In this document: piece by piece, positions 9,591-19,386 of the stretch
Layout of the letters: each line of letters starts with the position of its first letter
Position numbering within the stretch: the first letter of the stretch is position 1
Assembly: GCF_017874625.1 (NCBI RefSeq)
Contig: NZ_JAGIKZ010000005.1
Span: 1 to 64,000, forward strand
Reading direction: 5' to 3'
Length of the DNA: 64,000 nt
Source: Cytobacillus eiseniae
Lineage (GTDB): Bacteria > Bacillota > Bacilli > Bacillales > Cytobacillaceae
The notes under the pieces: model-generated
What the model was told of the DNA's origin: nothing
Databases searched by the model: none
What the model saw: the letters and a program-made list of their open reading frames with translations, nothing else
Position numbers and translations under genes: made by a program

Positions 9591-10730
9591 TTATTTTTTC
9601 AAATTCTTTAATTGATCACCAATCATTTCACCAAGCTGGAATCCAGTGGATTCTTCAGGTAGCTCATAATCAGTTATATATTGATCTTCTTTTTCTTGCA
9701 ATTCTTTAATACTTAGTGATAAGCGTTGATCCTTTTCATTGACTTCCAGAATCTTCACTTCGATTTCTTGACCTTCTTTTAACACTTCATGTGGTGTTCC
9801 AATATGTTTATGGGCAATTTGTGAAATATGAACAAGACCTTCCACGCCAGGGAATAATTCTACAAATGCACCGTACGATACAAGTCTTTTCACCGTTCCT
9901 TTAATTGTGCTTCCTTTAGGAGCCTTTTCAGCAATATCACTCCATGGTCCTGGGAGTGTTTCTCTTATTGAAAGGGAAATTCTCTCATTATTGCGATCAA
10001 CACTTAACACTTTCACTTGAACACTTTGGCCTTCTGAAACAACTTCAGACGGCTTATCGATATGTTCATAGGAAAGTTGAGAAATGTGAACAAGACCATC
10101 AATTCCACCAATATCTACAAATGCACCAAAGTCAGTGATTCTTTGGACTGTCCCTTCTAATACTTGGCCAGCTTGCAGTGAATCAAGAATTTGATGCTTT
10201 TGCTTGCCTTTTTCTTCTTCAACTACTGCCCGATGAGATAAAATTAAACGGTTTTTATCCTTTTCTAGTTCGACAATTTTGAATGTCATTGTTTTTCCTT
10301 TATAATTAGAGAAATCTTCAACAAAGTGTGCTTCAACAAGTGATGCAGGGACGAATCCTCTCACACCTAAGTCAACAACTAATCCGCCTTTCACAACATC
10401 CTTTACTTCAGCTTCAAATATTTCACCTGATTGAAACTTCTTCTCTAGATCTTGCCAAGACTTTTCTGCATCCACTTTACGTTTTGATAAGATTAAAGCT
10501 TCCTCTTCCACCTTTAATACTTCTAGGTCTAAGAGATCGCCTTCAGATACAGCATCACTTGCTTTTTCTACATGAAGGCTCGATAGTTCACTAATTGGAA
10601 TAATTCCATCTAGTTTGCTATCACGAATATCAACAATCACTTGTTTTTCTTCAACCTTTGTTACTTGACCTGTTACCTTGTCACCAATTTCGAAATTTTT
10701 CACTTCAACTTGATTCATTTCTTCAGACAT
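9591..10730 (-). CDS. ypfD: Ribosomal protein S1 homolog YpfD
   Basis: A cytoplasmic RNA-binding protein with four S1 domains, beginning at about residues 12, 100, 185 and 270, each with the G-x-V-x-x-I/V...GxxVD/E pattern (for example [19 protein letters not shown] in the third). Firmicute versions have four rather than the six repeats of proteobacterial S1. The start giving [10 protein letters not shown] was chosen because AGGAGG lies seven bases before it; the longer 413-residue frame begins without a site. Length (379) agrees with B. subtilis YpfD. It follows cmk-plsC, an arrangement reminiscent of cmk-rpsA in other bacteria. Confidence 0.93.
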   Translation of the reverse strand: MSEEMNQVEVKNFEIGDKVTGQVTKVEEKQVIVDIRDSKLDGIIPISELSSLHVEKASDAVSEGDLLDLEVLKVEEEALILSKRKVDAEKSWQDLEKKFQSGEIFEAEVKDVVKGGLVVDLGVRGFVPASLVEAHFVEDFSNYKGKTMTFKIVELEKDKNRLILSHRAVVEEEKGKQKHQILDSLQAGQVLEGTVQRITDFGAFVDIGGIDGLVHISQLSYEHIDKPSEVVSEGQSVQVKVLSVDRNNERISLSIRETLPGPWSDIAEKAPKGSTIKGTVKRLVSYGAFVELFPGVEGLVHISQIAHKHIGTPHEVLKEGQEIEVKILEVNEKDQRLSLSIKELQEKEDQYITDYELPEESTGFQLGEMIGDQLKNLKK

Positions 10731-10842
10731 ATGTATTCCTCCTATTTTTAGATGCGGAAGCGCCATGTTTTGACACTGAAGATAGACTGCACGCCTTTTT
10801 ACTAACTTCTTACAAACTACTTCTTTTGTCAAGCAAGAAGCT

Positions 10843-11424
10843 TTAGCTATGCTTTTTAATGAGGTTACTAATTTCTTTCATAATGATTTCTGTCGTTTCC
10901 TCCGCTGAAGCCTTTTGCTCACGTAAAGTCACCATATCAATTGGTGTACCATACACCACTTTTAATCTTTTAAAAGCTTTATATGGACCGATAATTGCAC
11001 ATGGCACAACCGCTGCCTCTGTACGGAGTGCGAAAAAACCTGCACCAGCAAGTCCCTTCTTTAATTCTCCATCTTTACTTCTCGTCCCTTCAGGGAAAAG
11101 CCCTAAAACGTGCCCATCTTTTAATAAGGATAGACCTTTTCTTAACGCTTCTCGGTCACTCATTCCCCTTTTAACAGGAAAGGCATTTAAATGAGGGACA
11201 AGCTTTCCTAGTACAGGGACGTGAAACAATTCTTCCTTCGCCATAAAATGAACTGGCCTTGGGGCATTTATTCCAACAACGGGTGGATCAAAATTGTGAA
11301 TATGATTAGAACAAAGAAGAACGCCACCCTCCTTCGGAAAATCTTCTGTGCCAAGTACTTCAAAGCGATAAATTGGCTTTAAAACCCCATAGCAAACTGA
11401 TTTTGCAAAATCATAAAACGTCAA
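10843..11424 (-). CDS. plsC: 1-acyl-sn-glycerol-3-phosphate acyltransferase
   Basis: Adds the second acyl chain to lysophosphatidate at the membrane, giving phosphatidate. The 193-residue protein has the acyltransferase block I NHIHNFD (the NHx4D motif) near residue 40, and block III FPEGTRS near 115, with a hydrophobic N-terminus. It overlaps cmk by four bases (ATGA), implying translational coupling. B. subtilis 168 lacks this paralogue between cmk and ypfD, but other Bacillaceae carry it there. Acyl-group specificity cannot be judged from sequence. Confidence 0.9.
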   Translation of the reverse strand: MTFYDFAKSVCYGVLKPIYRFEVLGTEDFPKEGGVLLCSNHIHNFDPPVVGINAPRPVHFMAKEELFHVPVLGKLVPHLNAFPVKRGMSDREALRKGLSLLKDGHVLGLFPEGTRSKDGELKKGLAGAGFFALRTEAAVVPCAIIGPYKAFKRLKVVYGTPIDMVTLREQKASAEETTEIIMKEISNLIKKHS

Positions 11425-12101
11425 TCACGCCCCATCCTTTCATTAGTCAGGTCCATTATCTTTTCTACAACCTGTTCTATTGTTAAGGAAGTTGTATCAA
11501 TTTCTTCAGCGTCCTCCGCTTTTTTCAATGGTGCTACTTCCCGTTCTGAATCTAATTTATCCCTAAGCGAGATTTCTTCTTTTAATTTCTCCAAATCTGA
11601 TGGAAAACCCTTTTGAATATTTTCATTATGTCTGCGAAGTGCTCTTTCTTCAACAGATGCTAAAAGAAATACTTTCACTTCCGCATTCGGTAATACATGT
11701 GTACCTATATCTCTTCCATCCATGACAACTCCACCAGAATGTGCAAAGCTTTGCTGTCTGCTAACCATTTCTTCTCTAACTAGACGATGCATCGAAACGA
11801 TGGATACTGAATTGGTTACTTCTGATGTTCTAATATCATTTGTAACATCTTCTCCATCCAAATAAATTAATTGACCTTTTTCACTAGGCAGCAGCTCAAT
11901 GGATGTTTCATTTAAAATATTCATTAATGCTTGTTCATCTTCAAGATCAACCTTATTAGAAATAGCTTTATACGTTAACGCTCGATACATTGCACCCGTA
12001 TCAATGTATATATACGAAAGCTTTTCAGCCACAATCTTTGCGACAGTACTTTTCCCAGCCGCAGCAGGGCCATCAATTGCAATAGAAATCTGATTATTCA
12101 T
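11421..12101 (-). CDS. cmk: Cytidylate kinase
   Basis: Phosphorylates CMP and dCMP to the diphosphates in pyrimidine salvage. The 226-residue protein has the P-loop GPAAAGKST at residues 11-19, the CMP-binding block [13 protein letters not shown] and the [12 protein letters not shown] segment typical of the NMP-kinase fold, followed by an arginine-rich lid ([10 protein letters not shown]). It starts the cmk-plsC-ypfD-fni run on the minus strand; no separate promoter was defined. Confidence 0.96.
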   Translation of the reverse strand: MNNQISIAIDGPAAAGKSTVAKIVAEKLSYIYIDTGAMYRALTYKAISNKVDLEDEQALMNILNETSIELLPSEKGQLIYLDGEDVTNDIRTSEVTNSVSIVSMHRLVREEMVSRQQSFAHSGGVVMDGRDIGTHVLPNAEVKVFLLASVEERALRRHNENIQKGFPSDLEKLKEEISLRDKLDSEREVAPLKKAEDAEEIDTTSLTIEQVVEKIMDLTNERMGRD

Positions 12102-12251
12102 AGTGCCTCCTAAATAGCGATAAATGCTCTAATTATTATTATATTTTACCATATGATCTAGTAAAATCACGTTATTTCAATCAGTTTGAAAGAAAAGCCA
12201 TTTGACCACCAAAAACAATCGTTTGTGACCGCATTAAGTCATTTTTTCTCA

Positions 12252-12283
12252 TAAAAAATAAGCAGGCGATTACCTACTTATTT
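12252..12283 (-). terminator. intrinsic terminator of ypfB
   Basis: AATAAGTAGG pairs with CCTGCTTATT over a six-base loop, followed by TTTTTTAT on the minus strand. It overlaps the last codons of ypfB. Confidence 0.75.
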
Positions 12284-12456
12284 CCATTAAATGTTTCGAG
12301 CAATTCCGTGAAGTTGTTGTCTGTTACCCCTTCATACTGGATAAGCTGGTTAAGTTCGGGAAAGGCATTCAATTTATGAAAAAAAATCTGTGTAATAATT
12401 AAAAATAAACATTGAATAATAACAATTTTAAGAAGAATTCTTTCAAATGTTTTCAT
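12274..12456 (-). CDS. ypfB: YpfB family small membrane protein
   Basis: A 60-residue protein with one N-terminal membrane helix (residues about 7-24, ILLKIVIIQCLFLIITQIF) and a polar tail. The start giving MKTFERIL was chosen since GGAGTGA precedes it by five bases. Its place between the PilZ gene ypfA and cmk matches ypfB of B. subtilis, a gene of unknown function. Confidence 0.75.
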   Translation of the reverse strand: MKTFERILLKIVIIQCLFLIITQIFFHKLNAFPELNQLIQYEGVTDNNFTELLETFNGNK

Positions 12457-12525
12457 ATTAATCACTCCGCTCTGTGCTTTCATTCTATTATGAGAGCAAA
12501 CGGAGGAAAATATTCCATTTATTAG

Positions 12526-13182
12526 TTAATCCAGCCCTTTTTTCCTGTATGCAAGCTGGCGATCGAAGCAGAAACGTAGAAGGAGCTGTCGATCTTTAGG
12601 GGAAATATCTACAAATTGAACAGAAATAATCGGATTCGCATCTTTCTTCTCTAATAACCTAACAACCTTACTTTTCAGCTTCAAATAATGTGTTTCTCCA
12701 TTTTGCATAGGCAATACAAACCAATTATTAATCTCCATGCTTGGCTTCAACGGACAGTTCTTGGGGCTAATTATTGCGGCACCCCCTGCACTAATGTCAT
12801 CAGTAATTGTAATCATTGGCGGAAATTCTGCGTTCATTGAATGTACAGCAACATCTACGGGCGTTTCAACACGGACATATTGTCTTCGTTGAATTCGCAT
12901 GAGGTGTTCCTCTCCTGGATAGGATAAGACAATCATCGGAATATTATGCTTTACTCGACTTAGTACTTCACACTCAAAAAGGTAAACAGTATCATCCTCT
13001 GTGACAAAATTCCCTTTTAACTGTGTTCCGTCTAGGAGAAATACGGTTCGATTCGTTTCCATATTTTTAGGGTAATCAATGTATATTTTATTGTTTGTTT
13101 TTTCAACAATCTTACATTTATATTTTTCATCTTTCTCTGAATCACTCGGTTCCAAAATAAGAATATCACCAATATTAATCAT
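12526..13182 (-). CDS. ypfA: PilZ-domain c-di-GMP receptor (YpfA/MotI)
   Basis: In B. subtilis this protein (DgrA/MotI) binds cyclic di-GMP and acts as a flagellar clutch by contacting MotA. The 218-residue protein has the N-terminal YcgR-type beta domain (1-95) and a PilZ domain with RIQRRQYVRVETP (the RxxxR c-di-GMP-binding motif) near 97-110 and the following DISAGGAAI, the second ligand motif. Both binding motifs are intact. The start at MINIGDIL was chosen by alignment with the known protein; the upstream codons of the longer frame lack support. Whether this organism has flagella is not visible here. Confidence 0.9.
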   Translation of the reverse strand: MINIGDILILEPSDSEKDEKYKCKIVEKTNNKIYIDYPKNMETNRTVFLLDGTQLKGNFVTEDDTVYLFECEVLSRVKHNIPMIVLSYPGEEHLMRIQRRQYVRVETPVDVAVHSMNAEFPPMITITDDISAGGAAIISPKNCPLKPSMEINNWFVLPMQNGETHYLKLKSKVVRLLEKKDANPIISVQFVDISPKDRQLLLRFCFDRQLAYRKKGLD

Positions 13183-13359
13183 GCTGACCACACTTTCTCT
13201 TCTAAGGATCATCTTATCTTAATTATGACATGCACGGAAAGGTTTGTACATATATGAAAGGGGAAGAACTTACCAAAAAAAAGCATAGTGATTGTTTCAT
13301 AACAGCCTTTAATGAATTCATTATATAGCGCCTATATGAAGTATTTTTCGTCATATCCT

Positions 13360-13386
13360 AAAAAAAAGAAAAGCCGCTCGGGCTTT
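13360..13386 (-). terminator. intrinsic terminator of sleB-ypeB
   Basis: AAAGCC pairs with GGCTTTTC around a CGAGC loop region, followed by TTTCTTTTTTT on the minus strand, at the ypeB stop codon. Confidence 0.75.
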
Positions 13387-13390
13387 CCTT

Positions 13391-14740
13391 TTAGATAACA
13401 TTTTCGTATATTGGTTCAGCATTTTTTAATTTTTCTACCTTTTCCTCTGTTCCATCTTCGGCATTAATAAATATACGATACGTATCATCGCCAAGTATTC
13501 CTAGGAATTCATAGCATAAAACTTCTTGATTTAGATCATTTATAATAATCGCCTTGCCTTCTTCCATTACATTCACTTGTGAACTAATTTTTGACCTAGC
13601 CTCTTCCGCCGAGATAGTTGGCACTGGTATTTCCCTTACATGATGTGCCCTTAAATAATCTTCTGCAGAAAAGCCAATCATCTTACCATTGTCCATTGCA
13701 ATCTTAATTTTAACTGAATCTGGATAGATTCGAACACCCTTTTCTTTTGTGACAAAAGTAAATACGCCAATATTATCGTATTGTACACTTTCAAATAAAT
13801 CTAGGCTCTCAAACTGATTATCCTTAAGAAATTTAACTGCCTTTTCACTCGCTTCATTAAGGCTGATTGTTTGTTTTTTCACATCTCTTGAGAGAATGAA
13901 CCAAATTGGATACCCACCTTTTTTCGTAAGATCCATGCTCGCTTCGTTTTTTGTTTTTTTATCAAGAATAGTCACACTGTAAAATCCGTATTTAGAACCA
14001 TCCCCATTTTCGGTTATGTTCACTTTCACATTATTGCCGAGCGATGCATATTTCTTAGCAATTTCTTCTGCCTCATTTTTCGTAATTTCTTTTCCTTCAA
14101 GATATTTGAAGTTCTCATCCTTTTTCTGCATATTGACAAATGCAGGGCCAAAATCAGTTTCTCCATAACCTTCTACCGTTTTTTCAACTGTTTTAAATCC
14201 ATCGATAATTGTATTATCTGCAGGCTGCGAATCAGTGGCAAGCGCTAATTCTACATCCATCCAACGAAGATTATTTTCAAGCACCATATGCTGAACCTTG
14301 CGTAAATCCTGCTGAATGTCTCCTGCTTGCGAATATAAATTCTTTAAAGCCTGATATTCCTTATCTGATAATGGTTCTTTATCTAAATCCCTTACAGCTG
14401 TTTTATAACTGAAGTCACCAATTTGCGCAAGGAATTCCTCTGTCTTATTAAACGGAAGCAATGTTAATGGAAGCTGCCCAACATTTGAATGTGCTTCAGA
14501 TGTAAGCTTCCAAACATCTGCTAATGCTGGTGACAAAGAAGAACGTGAATTCATCGCTAAAGTTGTTCCAATTTTATCATGCAAAACATCCATTTGATAC
14601 GTTAAATCATGGAACGCACGTTGATAATTATTTTCCGCGTTAATTAAGATTGCATTTTTCTCGCGATGCTCCTGATACCCCCAAAATGCAGTTCCTGCTA
14701 CACCGATAGTGAGTACACCGATCAAAATTCCTCTAAGCAA
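13391..14740 (-). CDS. ypeB: Germination protein YpeB
   Basis: YpeB is required for SleB to be incorporated into, and kept stable in, the dormant spore. The 449-residue protein starts with an uncleaved membrane anchor (residues 2-20, LRGILIGVLTIGVAGTAFW), followed by an N-terminal helical region (about 25-190) and a C-terminal region with PepSY-type repeats, seen as ITKNEAEEIAKKYAS, ISLNEASEKAVKFLKD and ISAEEARSKISS. It follows sleB by 14 bases, the conserved two-gene arrangement. Confidence 0.95.
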   Translation of the reverse strand: MLRGILIGVLTIGVAGTAFWGYQEHREKNAILINAENNYQRAFHDLTYQMDVLHDKIGTTLAMNSRSSLSPALADVWKLTSEAHSNVGQLPLTLLPFNKTEEFLAQIGDFSYKTAVRDLDKEPLSDKEYQALKNLYSQAGDIQQDLRKVQHMVLENNLRWMDVELALATDSQPADNTIIDGFKTVEKTVEGYGETDFGPAFVNMQKKDENFKYLEGKEITKNEAEEIAKKYASLGNNVKVNITENGDGSKYGFYSVTILDKKTKNEASMDLTKKGGYPIWFILSRDVKKQTISLNEASEKAVKFLKDNQFESLDLFESVQYDNIGVFTFVTKEKGVRIYPDSVKIKIAMDNGKMIGFSAEDYLRAHHVREIPVPTISAEEARSKISSQVNVMEEGKAIIINDLNQEVLCYEFLGILGDDTYRIFINAEDGTEEKVEKLKNAEPIYENVI

Positions 14741-14754
14741 TATTCTTCACCTCT

Positions 14755-15621
14755 CTATTTACAAAAAATATGTTTACCAATTTTCTTAATTTGAGGTCTA
14801 GTCCAAATCCAGCCGCTTGTAGCTGTATCCGGATTAAAATAATATAAAGCATTGCCTGTTGGGTCCCATCCATTAATCGCGTCTAATACTGCTTCTTTCG
14901 CCTTTTCATTCGGTGTTAACCAAATTTGGCCATCAGCTACTGCTGTAAATGCCCTCGGTTCGAAAATAACACCTGAAACAGTATTCGGGAAGGAAGCACT
15001 ATTCACACGATTCAATATGACTGCTGCAACAGCTACTTGACCAGTATACGGCTCCCCCCTTGCTTCACCATAAACTGCATTTGCCATTAGTTGAATATCG
15101 TTTGAAGAGAAGCCATTTGGTGTATTTGCAGCTGACGGCTTTTGCTCTGTATTTTTATCAGCAGTTCCTGATCCGGTATTTGCCGGCTGTTTTGGTGCCT
15201 CAGTATTTTTTTCTCCTGATGGCTTTTGCTGCTTTTCAAGATCTACACCACCATAATGAGTAAATTTATTTCCCTTTTTGATTTGTTCGTTAACAAATTC
15301 TTTATTATACTTTGATGCATCAGTTAATTTCTTTTTTGTTTTCTCCCCTGCCATTCCGTCAATATCTAATCCAAATTCATATTGAAAATTTCTTAAAGCC
15401 CAATAAGTTCCCCAACCAAATACACCATCAATCTTTCCGTTATAAAAACCAAGGTATTGCAACCTTGCTTGCAGTTCAATCACATCATCTCCTACTGCAC
15501 CTTGCTGAATGATTTGATTTGTAAACGCTGTGGCTTTTTCCTCATTCCCACTAATTGGAATCAAGAGCATACATAAAGTAATGATTAGAAATACTTTAGT
15601 TATGAACATATTTTTTTTCAC
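14755..15621 (-). CDS. sleB: Spore cortex-lytic enzyme SleB
   Basis: SleB is a lytic transglycosylase that degrades muramic-lactam-containing cortex at germination. The 288-residue precursor has a signal peptide (about 1-30), a peptidoglycan-binding domain (about 35-95, with GDDVIELQARLQYLGFYNG), a low-complexity linker rich in Pro, Thr, Lys and Asn (about 110-170), and the Hydrolase_2 domain starting AVYGEARGEPYTGQVAVAAV, which carries the catalytic glutamate. The GTG start follows GGAGGTG by eight bases; the 311-residue frame begins further up without a site. A SigG-like promoter lies upstream. Confidence 0.95.
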   Translation of the reverse strand: MKKNMFITKVFLIITLCMLLIPISGNEEKATAFTNQIIQQGAVGDDVIELQARLQYLGFYNGKIDGVFGWGTYWALRNFQYEFGLDIDGMAGEKTKKKLTDASKYNKEFVNEQIKKGNKFTHYGGVDLEKQQKPSGEKNTEAPKQPANTGSGTADKNTEQKPSAANTPNGFSSNDIQLMANAVYGEARGEPYTGQVAVAAVILNRVNSASFPNTVSGVIFEPRAFTAVADGQIWLTPNEKAKEAVLDAINGWDPTGNALYYFNPDTATSGWIWTRPQIKKIGKHIFCK

Positions 15622-15659
15622 AGATAGCACCTCCAAAGTAAATCGTTTTGCATTATCTC

Positions 15660-15688
15660 TATAATTTGTAGTAACTGGCTTTTTATGC
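15660..15688 (-). promoter_or_regulatory. candidate SigG promoter of sleB-ypeB
   Basis: GCATA (15684-15688) and AATTATA (15660-15666) are 17 bases apart on the minus strand; the SigG consensus is GMATR-N17/18-CATNHTA. Only the first base of the -10 differs. sleB is a SigG gene in B. subtilis. Confidence 0.6.
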
Positions 15689-15749
15689 AATTTCTATAGA
15701 TTTAAATTAATGCAATTAAATTTCAAAGTTAAAACTAGCATATTTTGAC

Positions 15750-16051
15750 GGCTGTTTTCGCAAATATTGTTGCTTATTAAGATAAAGTTGGTAAAGGTTG
15801 ATTCCTGCGTACGTGTGCTCGCTTTCCGTGGGGTTGTCCACTTTAGCCTCCTCGTCACTCACGCTCCTGCTTAGGTCTCAGCTGTCCAACGCTTCCCACA
15901 GGAATTTGAGTAGGCTACTTAGAATTCACACCACACGAAGGAAATGCGACAGCATTTTCGAGGAACTCGCACCTTCCGCTCCAATCAACCGACCTATTTG
16001 GTCAAACTTCAAATATTTGATTCAAAAGCAATAATCCTTTAGATAAGAGCC
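15750..16051. repeat. family A MITE-like element, copy A1
   Basis: A 302-bp non-coding element bounded by GGCTGTTTTCGCAAATATTG on the left and a terminal inverted counterpart ending AAGAGCC on the right. The interior has GGTAAAGGTTGATTCC, CTCGCTTTCC and the module CACGAAGGAAATGCGACAGC. It fills the gap between sleB and prsW. No clear target-site duplication flanks this copy. Confidence 0.85.
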
Positions 16052-16135
16052 TTTTATTTAAATCCTTTGCCCTTCAATTAACCTTCATTTAACACTTTCC
16101 TTTATGTAACTAAATTACATTTAGATAAGAGAAAT

Positions 16136-16177
16136 GAAAAAGGGTACGATACCCATGATGGATTTCGTACCCTTTTT
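16136..16177 (-). terminator. intrinsic terminator of prsW
   Basis: AAAGGGTACGA pairs with TCGTACCCTTT. On the minus strand the following bases are TTCATTTC, so the U run is short; the other strand has a run of seven T. It may work in both directions. Confidence 0.7.
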
Positions 16178-16222
16178 TTAATGTTGATGTAGAAATTCTT
16201 TGCTTTTAAACTGTTAAATTTA

Positions 16223-16894
16223 TTAAAAGTGGAGTTGGTTTTCAAGATGTTTTGTATTTAAGGCTCTAGCTTTCTTTACTTTTCTTAAGCCTAGCCACCA
16301 AAGAAAGATCATGAAAGGAAACATAATAAACATCCAATTTTTCTGAGTCATTAAAATAAAGTCATATGTGCCATGCAAAACAAAGGGGAAAAATAGCGAA
16401 AGGAAAATCCATTTATATTTATGTGTTGCTGTAAATTTCCCTTTTCCGATATAATAACCCATGATAACACCAAAAAGGGCGTGGCTTGACACAGGAAGAA
16501 GTGCTCTTCCTAGTGCATGATCAATGCCATGGGCAACTAAATACAAAATGTTTTCTAACGTAGCAAATCCTAAGGATACAGATGCACCATAGACGATTCC
16601 ATCATATGGTTCATCAAATTCAACATGCTGATAAACAATGTAGTAAATAATAAACCATTTAAAAAACTCTTCCAGCATGCTTGAGGAAAAAAAGGCACTT
16701 AAGAAGTTTGATTGGATAATGCTTTCAGTTTCAATAATATATTGGATAAACATGATTGGGAATACAAGGATTACCCCAAAAAAGAATGTTCTTAAAACCA
16801 TCGAAATTGGCTCGGTGCTATATTGATCCTTTAAGTAAAAATAACTTAATAATGCTAATCCTGGGGCAATACCCGCAGATAAAATTCCAATCAT
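16223..16894 (-). CDS. prsW: Site-1 intramembrane protease PrsW
   Basis: In B. subtilis PrsW makes the first cut in anti-sigma factor RsiW, releasing SigW in response to membrane-active peptides. The 223-residue polytopic protein has about seven hydrophobic segments and the signature EEFFKW (around residue 78), whose paired glutamates are the proposed catalytic residues, plus a later conserved histidine block ([18 protein letters not shown] and HGTYDF). No rsiW is in the window. Neighbouring sleB and ypdA match the B. subtilis order; ansA is inserted beside it on the other strand. Confidence 0.92.
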   Translation of the reverse strand: MIGILSAGIAPGLALLSYFYLKDQYSTEPISMVLRTFFFGVILVFPIMFIQYIIETESIIQSNFLSAFFSSSMLEEFFKWFIIYYIVYQHVEFDEPYDGIVYGASVSLGFATLENILYLVAHGIDHALGRALLPVSSHALFGVIMGYYIGKGKFTATHKYKWIFLSLFFPFVLHGTYDFILMTQKNWMFIMFPFMIFLWWLGLRKVKKARALNTKHLENQLHF

Positions 16895-17019
16895 GAGCTG
16901 CCCTCATTTCAAGTTGCTTTTCTCTAATCGTAACATGTTCATTTAAGATTGAAAATGATTTTTCAAATATTGGAATCAGAAAAGTAAAAGCAAAATATTT
17001 TATTATGATGGAGGAATAG

Positions 17020-17997
17020 ATGCATATGAAAAAAATCTTAGTTATACATACAGGTGGAACGATTTCAATGAGTGAGGATGCTGCTACTGGTACAGTGAAA
17101 CCTACAGAAGTAAATCCTTTAACTGAGAAAACAAATGAATTACTATCGCTAGCTGATATTATTATTGAGGAACCCTTTCATCTTCCTTCTCCGCATATTA
17201 CGACTATTGAAATGTTTGAATTAAAAAAAATAATTGATAAATATCTTGATGAAAAGGAAATTTCAGGGGTTGTTATTACACATGGAACAGATACATTAGA
17301 AGAAACAGCTTATTTTCTTCATTTAACAGTTAATTCAACGATACCAATCGTAGTGACCGGGGCGATGCGTTCAAGCAATGAGATCGGTGCAGACGGTCTT
17401 TATAACTTGATTTCATCAATTCGTGTTGCAGCTTGTGAAGAAGCAAAGAATAAAGGTGTGCTCGTTGTATTAAATGACGAGATTCATACAGCAGAGAATG
17501 TAACAAAAACACATACAAGCAATGTGTCTACCTTCCAAAGTCCACAGTATGGGCCGATCGGGATCGTGACAAAAAGAGGGGTTCTCTTTCATCACCTACC
17601 GACAATAAATGAATTTTATCCCATTACAGGCATCACTAAACGAGTGGCTTTAATAAAAGCACATGCAGGGATGGATTCAACCTTATTATTTGCTATTAGA
17701 GATTTAGATTATAATGGAGTAGTAATAGAGGCTCTTGGACAAGGCAATCTTCCACCTGCATCAATAGATGGTATAAAAGCATTATTAGCTAAAAAGATTC
17801 CAATTGTCCTTGTCTCTCGCTGTTTTAACGGCATTGCACAGGATGTATACAGCTATGAAGGTGGAGGGAAGAATTTAAAAAGTTTAGGTGTTATTTTCTC
17901 CAATGGGCTTAACGGGCAAAAAGCAAGAATCAAACTCTTAATTGGCTTAGAGAGTACAGATCATGAGAAGACAATTGATCAAATGTTCGAAGTATAA
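17020..17997 (+). CDS. ansA: L-asparaginase (type I, cytoplasmic-like)
   Basis: Hydrolyses L-asparagine to aspartate and ammonia. The 325-residue protein has the two asparaginase signatures: TGGTISM near the N-terminus with the nucleophilic threonine, and THGTDTLEETA near residue 90 carrying the second Thr and Asp. There is no signal peptide, so it is cytoplasmic. GGAGG lies five bases before the first ATG and eleven before a second in-frame ATG (17026); I kept the first. It is divergent from prsW and ends with its own terminator. Family A elements lie on both sides of the prsW-ansA pair. Confidence 0.93.
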   Translation: MHMKKILVIHTGGTISMSEDAATGTVKPTEVNPLTEKTNELLSLADIIIEEPFHLPSPHITTIEMFELKKIIDKYLDEKEISGVVITHGTDTLEETAYFLHLTVNSTIPIVVTGAMRSSNEIGADGLYNLISSIRVAACEEAKNKGVLVVLNDEIHTAENVTKTHTSNVSTFQSPQYGPIGIVTKRGVLFHHLPTINEFYPITGITKRVALIKAHAGMDSTLLFAIRDLDYNGVVIEALGQGNLPPASIDGIKALLAKKIPIVLVSRCFNGIAQDVYSYEGGGKNLKSLGVIFSNGLNGQKARIKLLIGLESTDHEKTIDQMFEV

Positions 17998-17999
17998 AC

Positions 18000-18045
18000 C
18001 AAAGAGCTGGCAAGGAGAAACAATCTCCTTGCCAGCTCTTTTATA
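18000..18045 (+). terminator. intrinsic terminator of ansA
   Basis: A long perfect stem (AAAGAGCTGGCAAGGAGA with its complement) over a five-base loop, ending in TTTTATATTT. Family A copy A2 is inserted immediately behind it. Confidence 0.92.
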
Positions 18046-18049
18046 TTTA

Positions 18050-18365
18050 GGCTGTTTTCATAAATATTGTTGCTAATTAAGATAAAGTTGGTAAAGGTTG
18101 ATTTCCACTCCAGGTTGCTCCCTTTCCGCGGGGTAGTCCGCTTGAGCCTTCTCGTCGCATTCGCTCCTGCATAAGTCTCAGCTGTCCTACGCATCCCGCA
18201 GGACATTGAGTAATTGAGTAGGCTTCTTAGAATTTACACCGCACGAAGGAAATGCGACAGCATTTTCGAGGATCTCGCACCTTCCGCTCCAATCAACCGA
18301 TCTAGTTGGTCGACTTATTCATTCAAATATTTGATTCAAAAGCAACAAACTTTTGGAAAAGAGCC
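18050..18365. repeat. family A MITE-like element, copy A2
   Basis: A 316-bp element with the same ends and interior as A1, in the same orientation. It is flanked by a perfect 8-bp direct repeat TATATTTA (18042-18049 and 18366-18373), the expected footprint of transposition. It lies between the convergent ends of ansA and ypdA. Confidence 0.9.
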
Positions 18366-18394
18366 TATATTTAAGTTCAAAATTAAATGATTCT

Positions 18395-19363
18395 TTACTT
18401 CTTCTTTTCCATTATTGCTTTGGCTATGAGTTCACCATGAAATCGGCCATTTTCGATAAAGATTTCATTTGCATTATTTCCTGCTGCGATCACACCTGCG
18501 ATGAAAATACCTTCTACATTCGTCTCCATCGTTTCATTATTTATAAATGGTCTCCCTGACTCTGCATCAATGGCTATACCCATTTCTTTAAGAAATTGAT
18601 GATCGGGATGATATCCTGTCATTGCAAAAACGAAATCATTATTAATTACAAATGACTGTCCATTTTTACTATATTTCACTTCATCTTCGGATATTTCTTC
18701 TAAATGGGCATTAAACTCCATTTTAATCAGCTGATTTCGGATAAGTGAATCAAACTCCGGTAGAATCCAAGGCTTAATACTAGGAGAATATTCAGATCCC
18801 CGATAGATAACAGTTACCCTTGCACCAGCCTTTACTAACTCTAAAGCAGCATCTACACTTGAGTTCTTCCCGCCTACAACGACAACATCTTTATCAAAAT
18901 AAGGGTGGGCTTCTTTAAAATAATGAAATACCTTTGGCAAGTTTTCCCCTTTAATATTCAGTAAATTTGGATGATCATAATAGCCTGTTGCTATGATGAC
19001 GTGATTTGTTACATATTGTTGCTTCGATGTCTTAATAAGAAATTCCTGACTTTCAAGCTTTTCGACTTTTAACACTTTTTCATATGCTTGTACATTTAAT
19101 TTTCTTCTTTTCACTACTTCCCGATAATAGGTCAATGCTTCATTTCGACGAGGCTTATATTCCACTGTAATAAATGGGATCTTGCCGATCTCTAACTTCT
19201 CACTTGTACTAAAAAATGTTTGATGTGTAGGATAATTGTAAATGGCGTTTACGATATTGCCTTTTTCAATAATTAAGGGGGTAAGATTTATTTCTTGCAT
19301 GGCAATTGCAGCTGCTAAGCCGCAAGGACCTCCCCCAACGATAATGACATCTTCTCTTTTCAT
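18395..19363 (-). CDS. ypdA: Bacillithiol disulfide reductase YpdA (Bdr)
   Basis: A flavoprotein of the thioredoxin-reductase fold that uses NADPH to reduce bacillithiol disulfide. The 322-residue protein has the FAD motif GGGPCGLAAAIA (from about residue 9), the NADPH motif VVGGKNSSVDAA near 150, and the C-terminal FAD block NVEGIFIAGVIAAG. It lacks a CxxC redox pair, as expected for YpdA. The start at MKREDVII was chosen because GGAG precedes it closely; a longer frame would run into repeat copy A3. It is separated from gudB only by that repeat and the gudB terminator. Confidence 0.92.
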   Translation of the reverse strand: MKREDVIIVGGGPCGLAAAIAMQEINLTPLIIEKGNIVNAIYNYPTHQTFFSTSEKLEIGKIPFITVEYKPRRNEALTYYREVVKRRKLNVQAYEKVLKVEKLESQEFLIKTSKQQYVTNHVIIATGYYDHPNLLNIKGENLPKVFHYFKEAHPYFDKDVVVVGGKNSSVDAALELVKAGARVTVIYRGSEYSPSIKPWILPEFDSLIRNQLIKMEFNAHLEEISEDEVKYSKNGQSFVINNDFVFAMTGYHPDHQFLKEMGIAIDAESGRPFINNETMETNVEGIFIAGVIAAGNNANEIFIENGRFHGELIAKAIMEKKK

Positions 19364-19386
19364 TTCTCCATGCTCCTTTAAATAAT

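Noticed and set aside
9591-10832. Longer 413-residue form of YpfD
   Set aside because: The first 34 residues lack a ribosome-binding site and are not part of the family; an AGGAGG-supported ATG starts at 10730.
15798-16034. 78-residue plus-strand frame
   Set aside because: Entirely inside repeat A1, without a start site, and not preserved in the other copies.
17979-18206. 75-residue minus-strand frame across the ansA end
   Set aside because: It covers the ansA terminator and repeat A2; composition and position show it is a by-product of the repeat.
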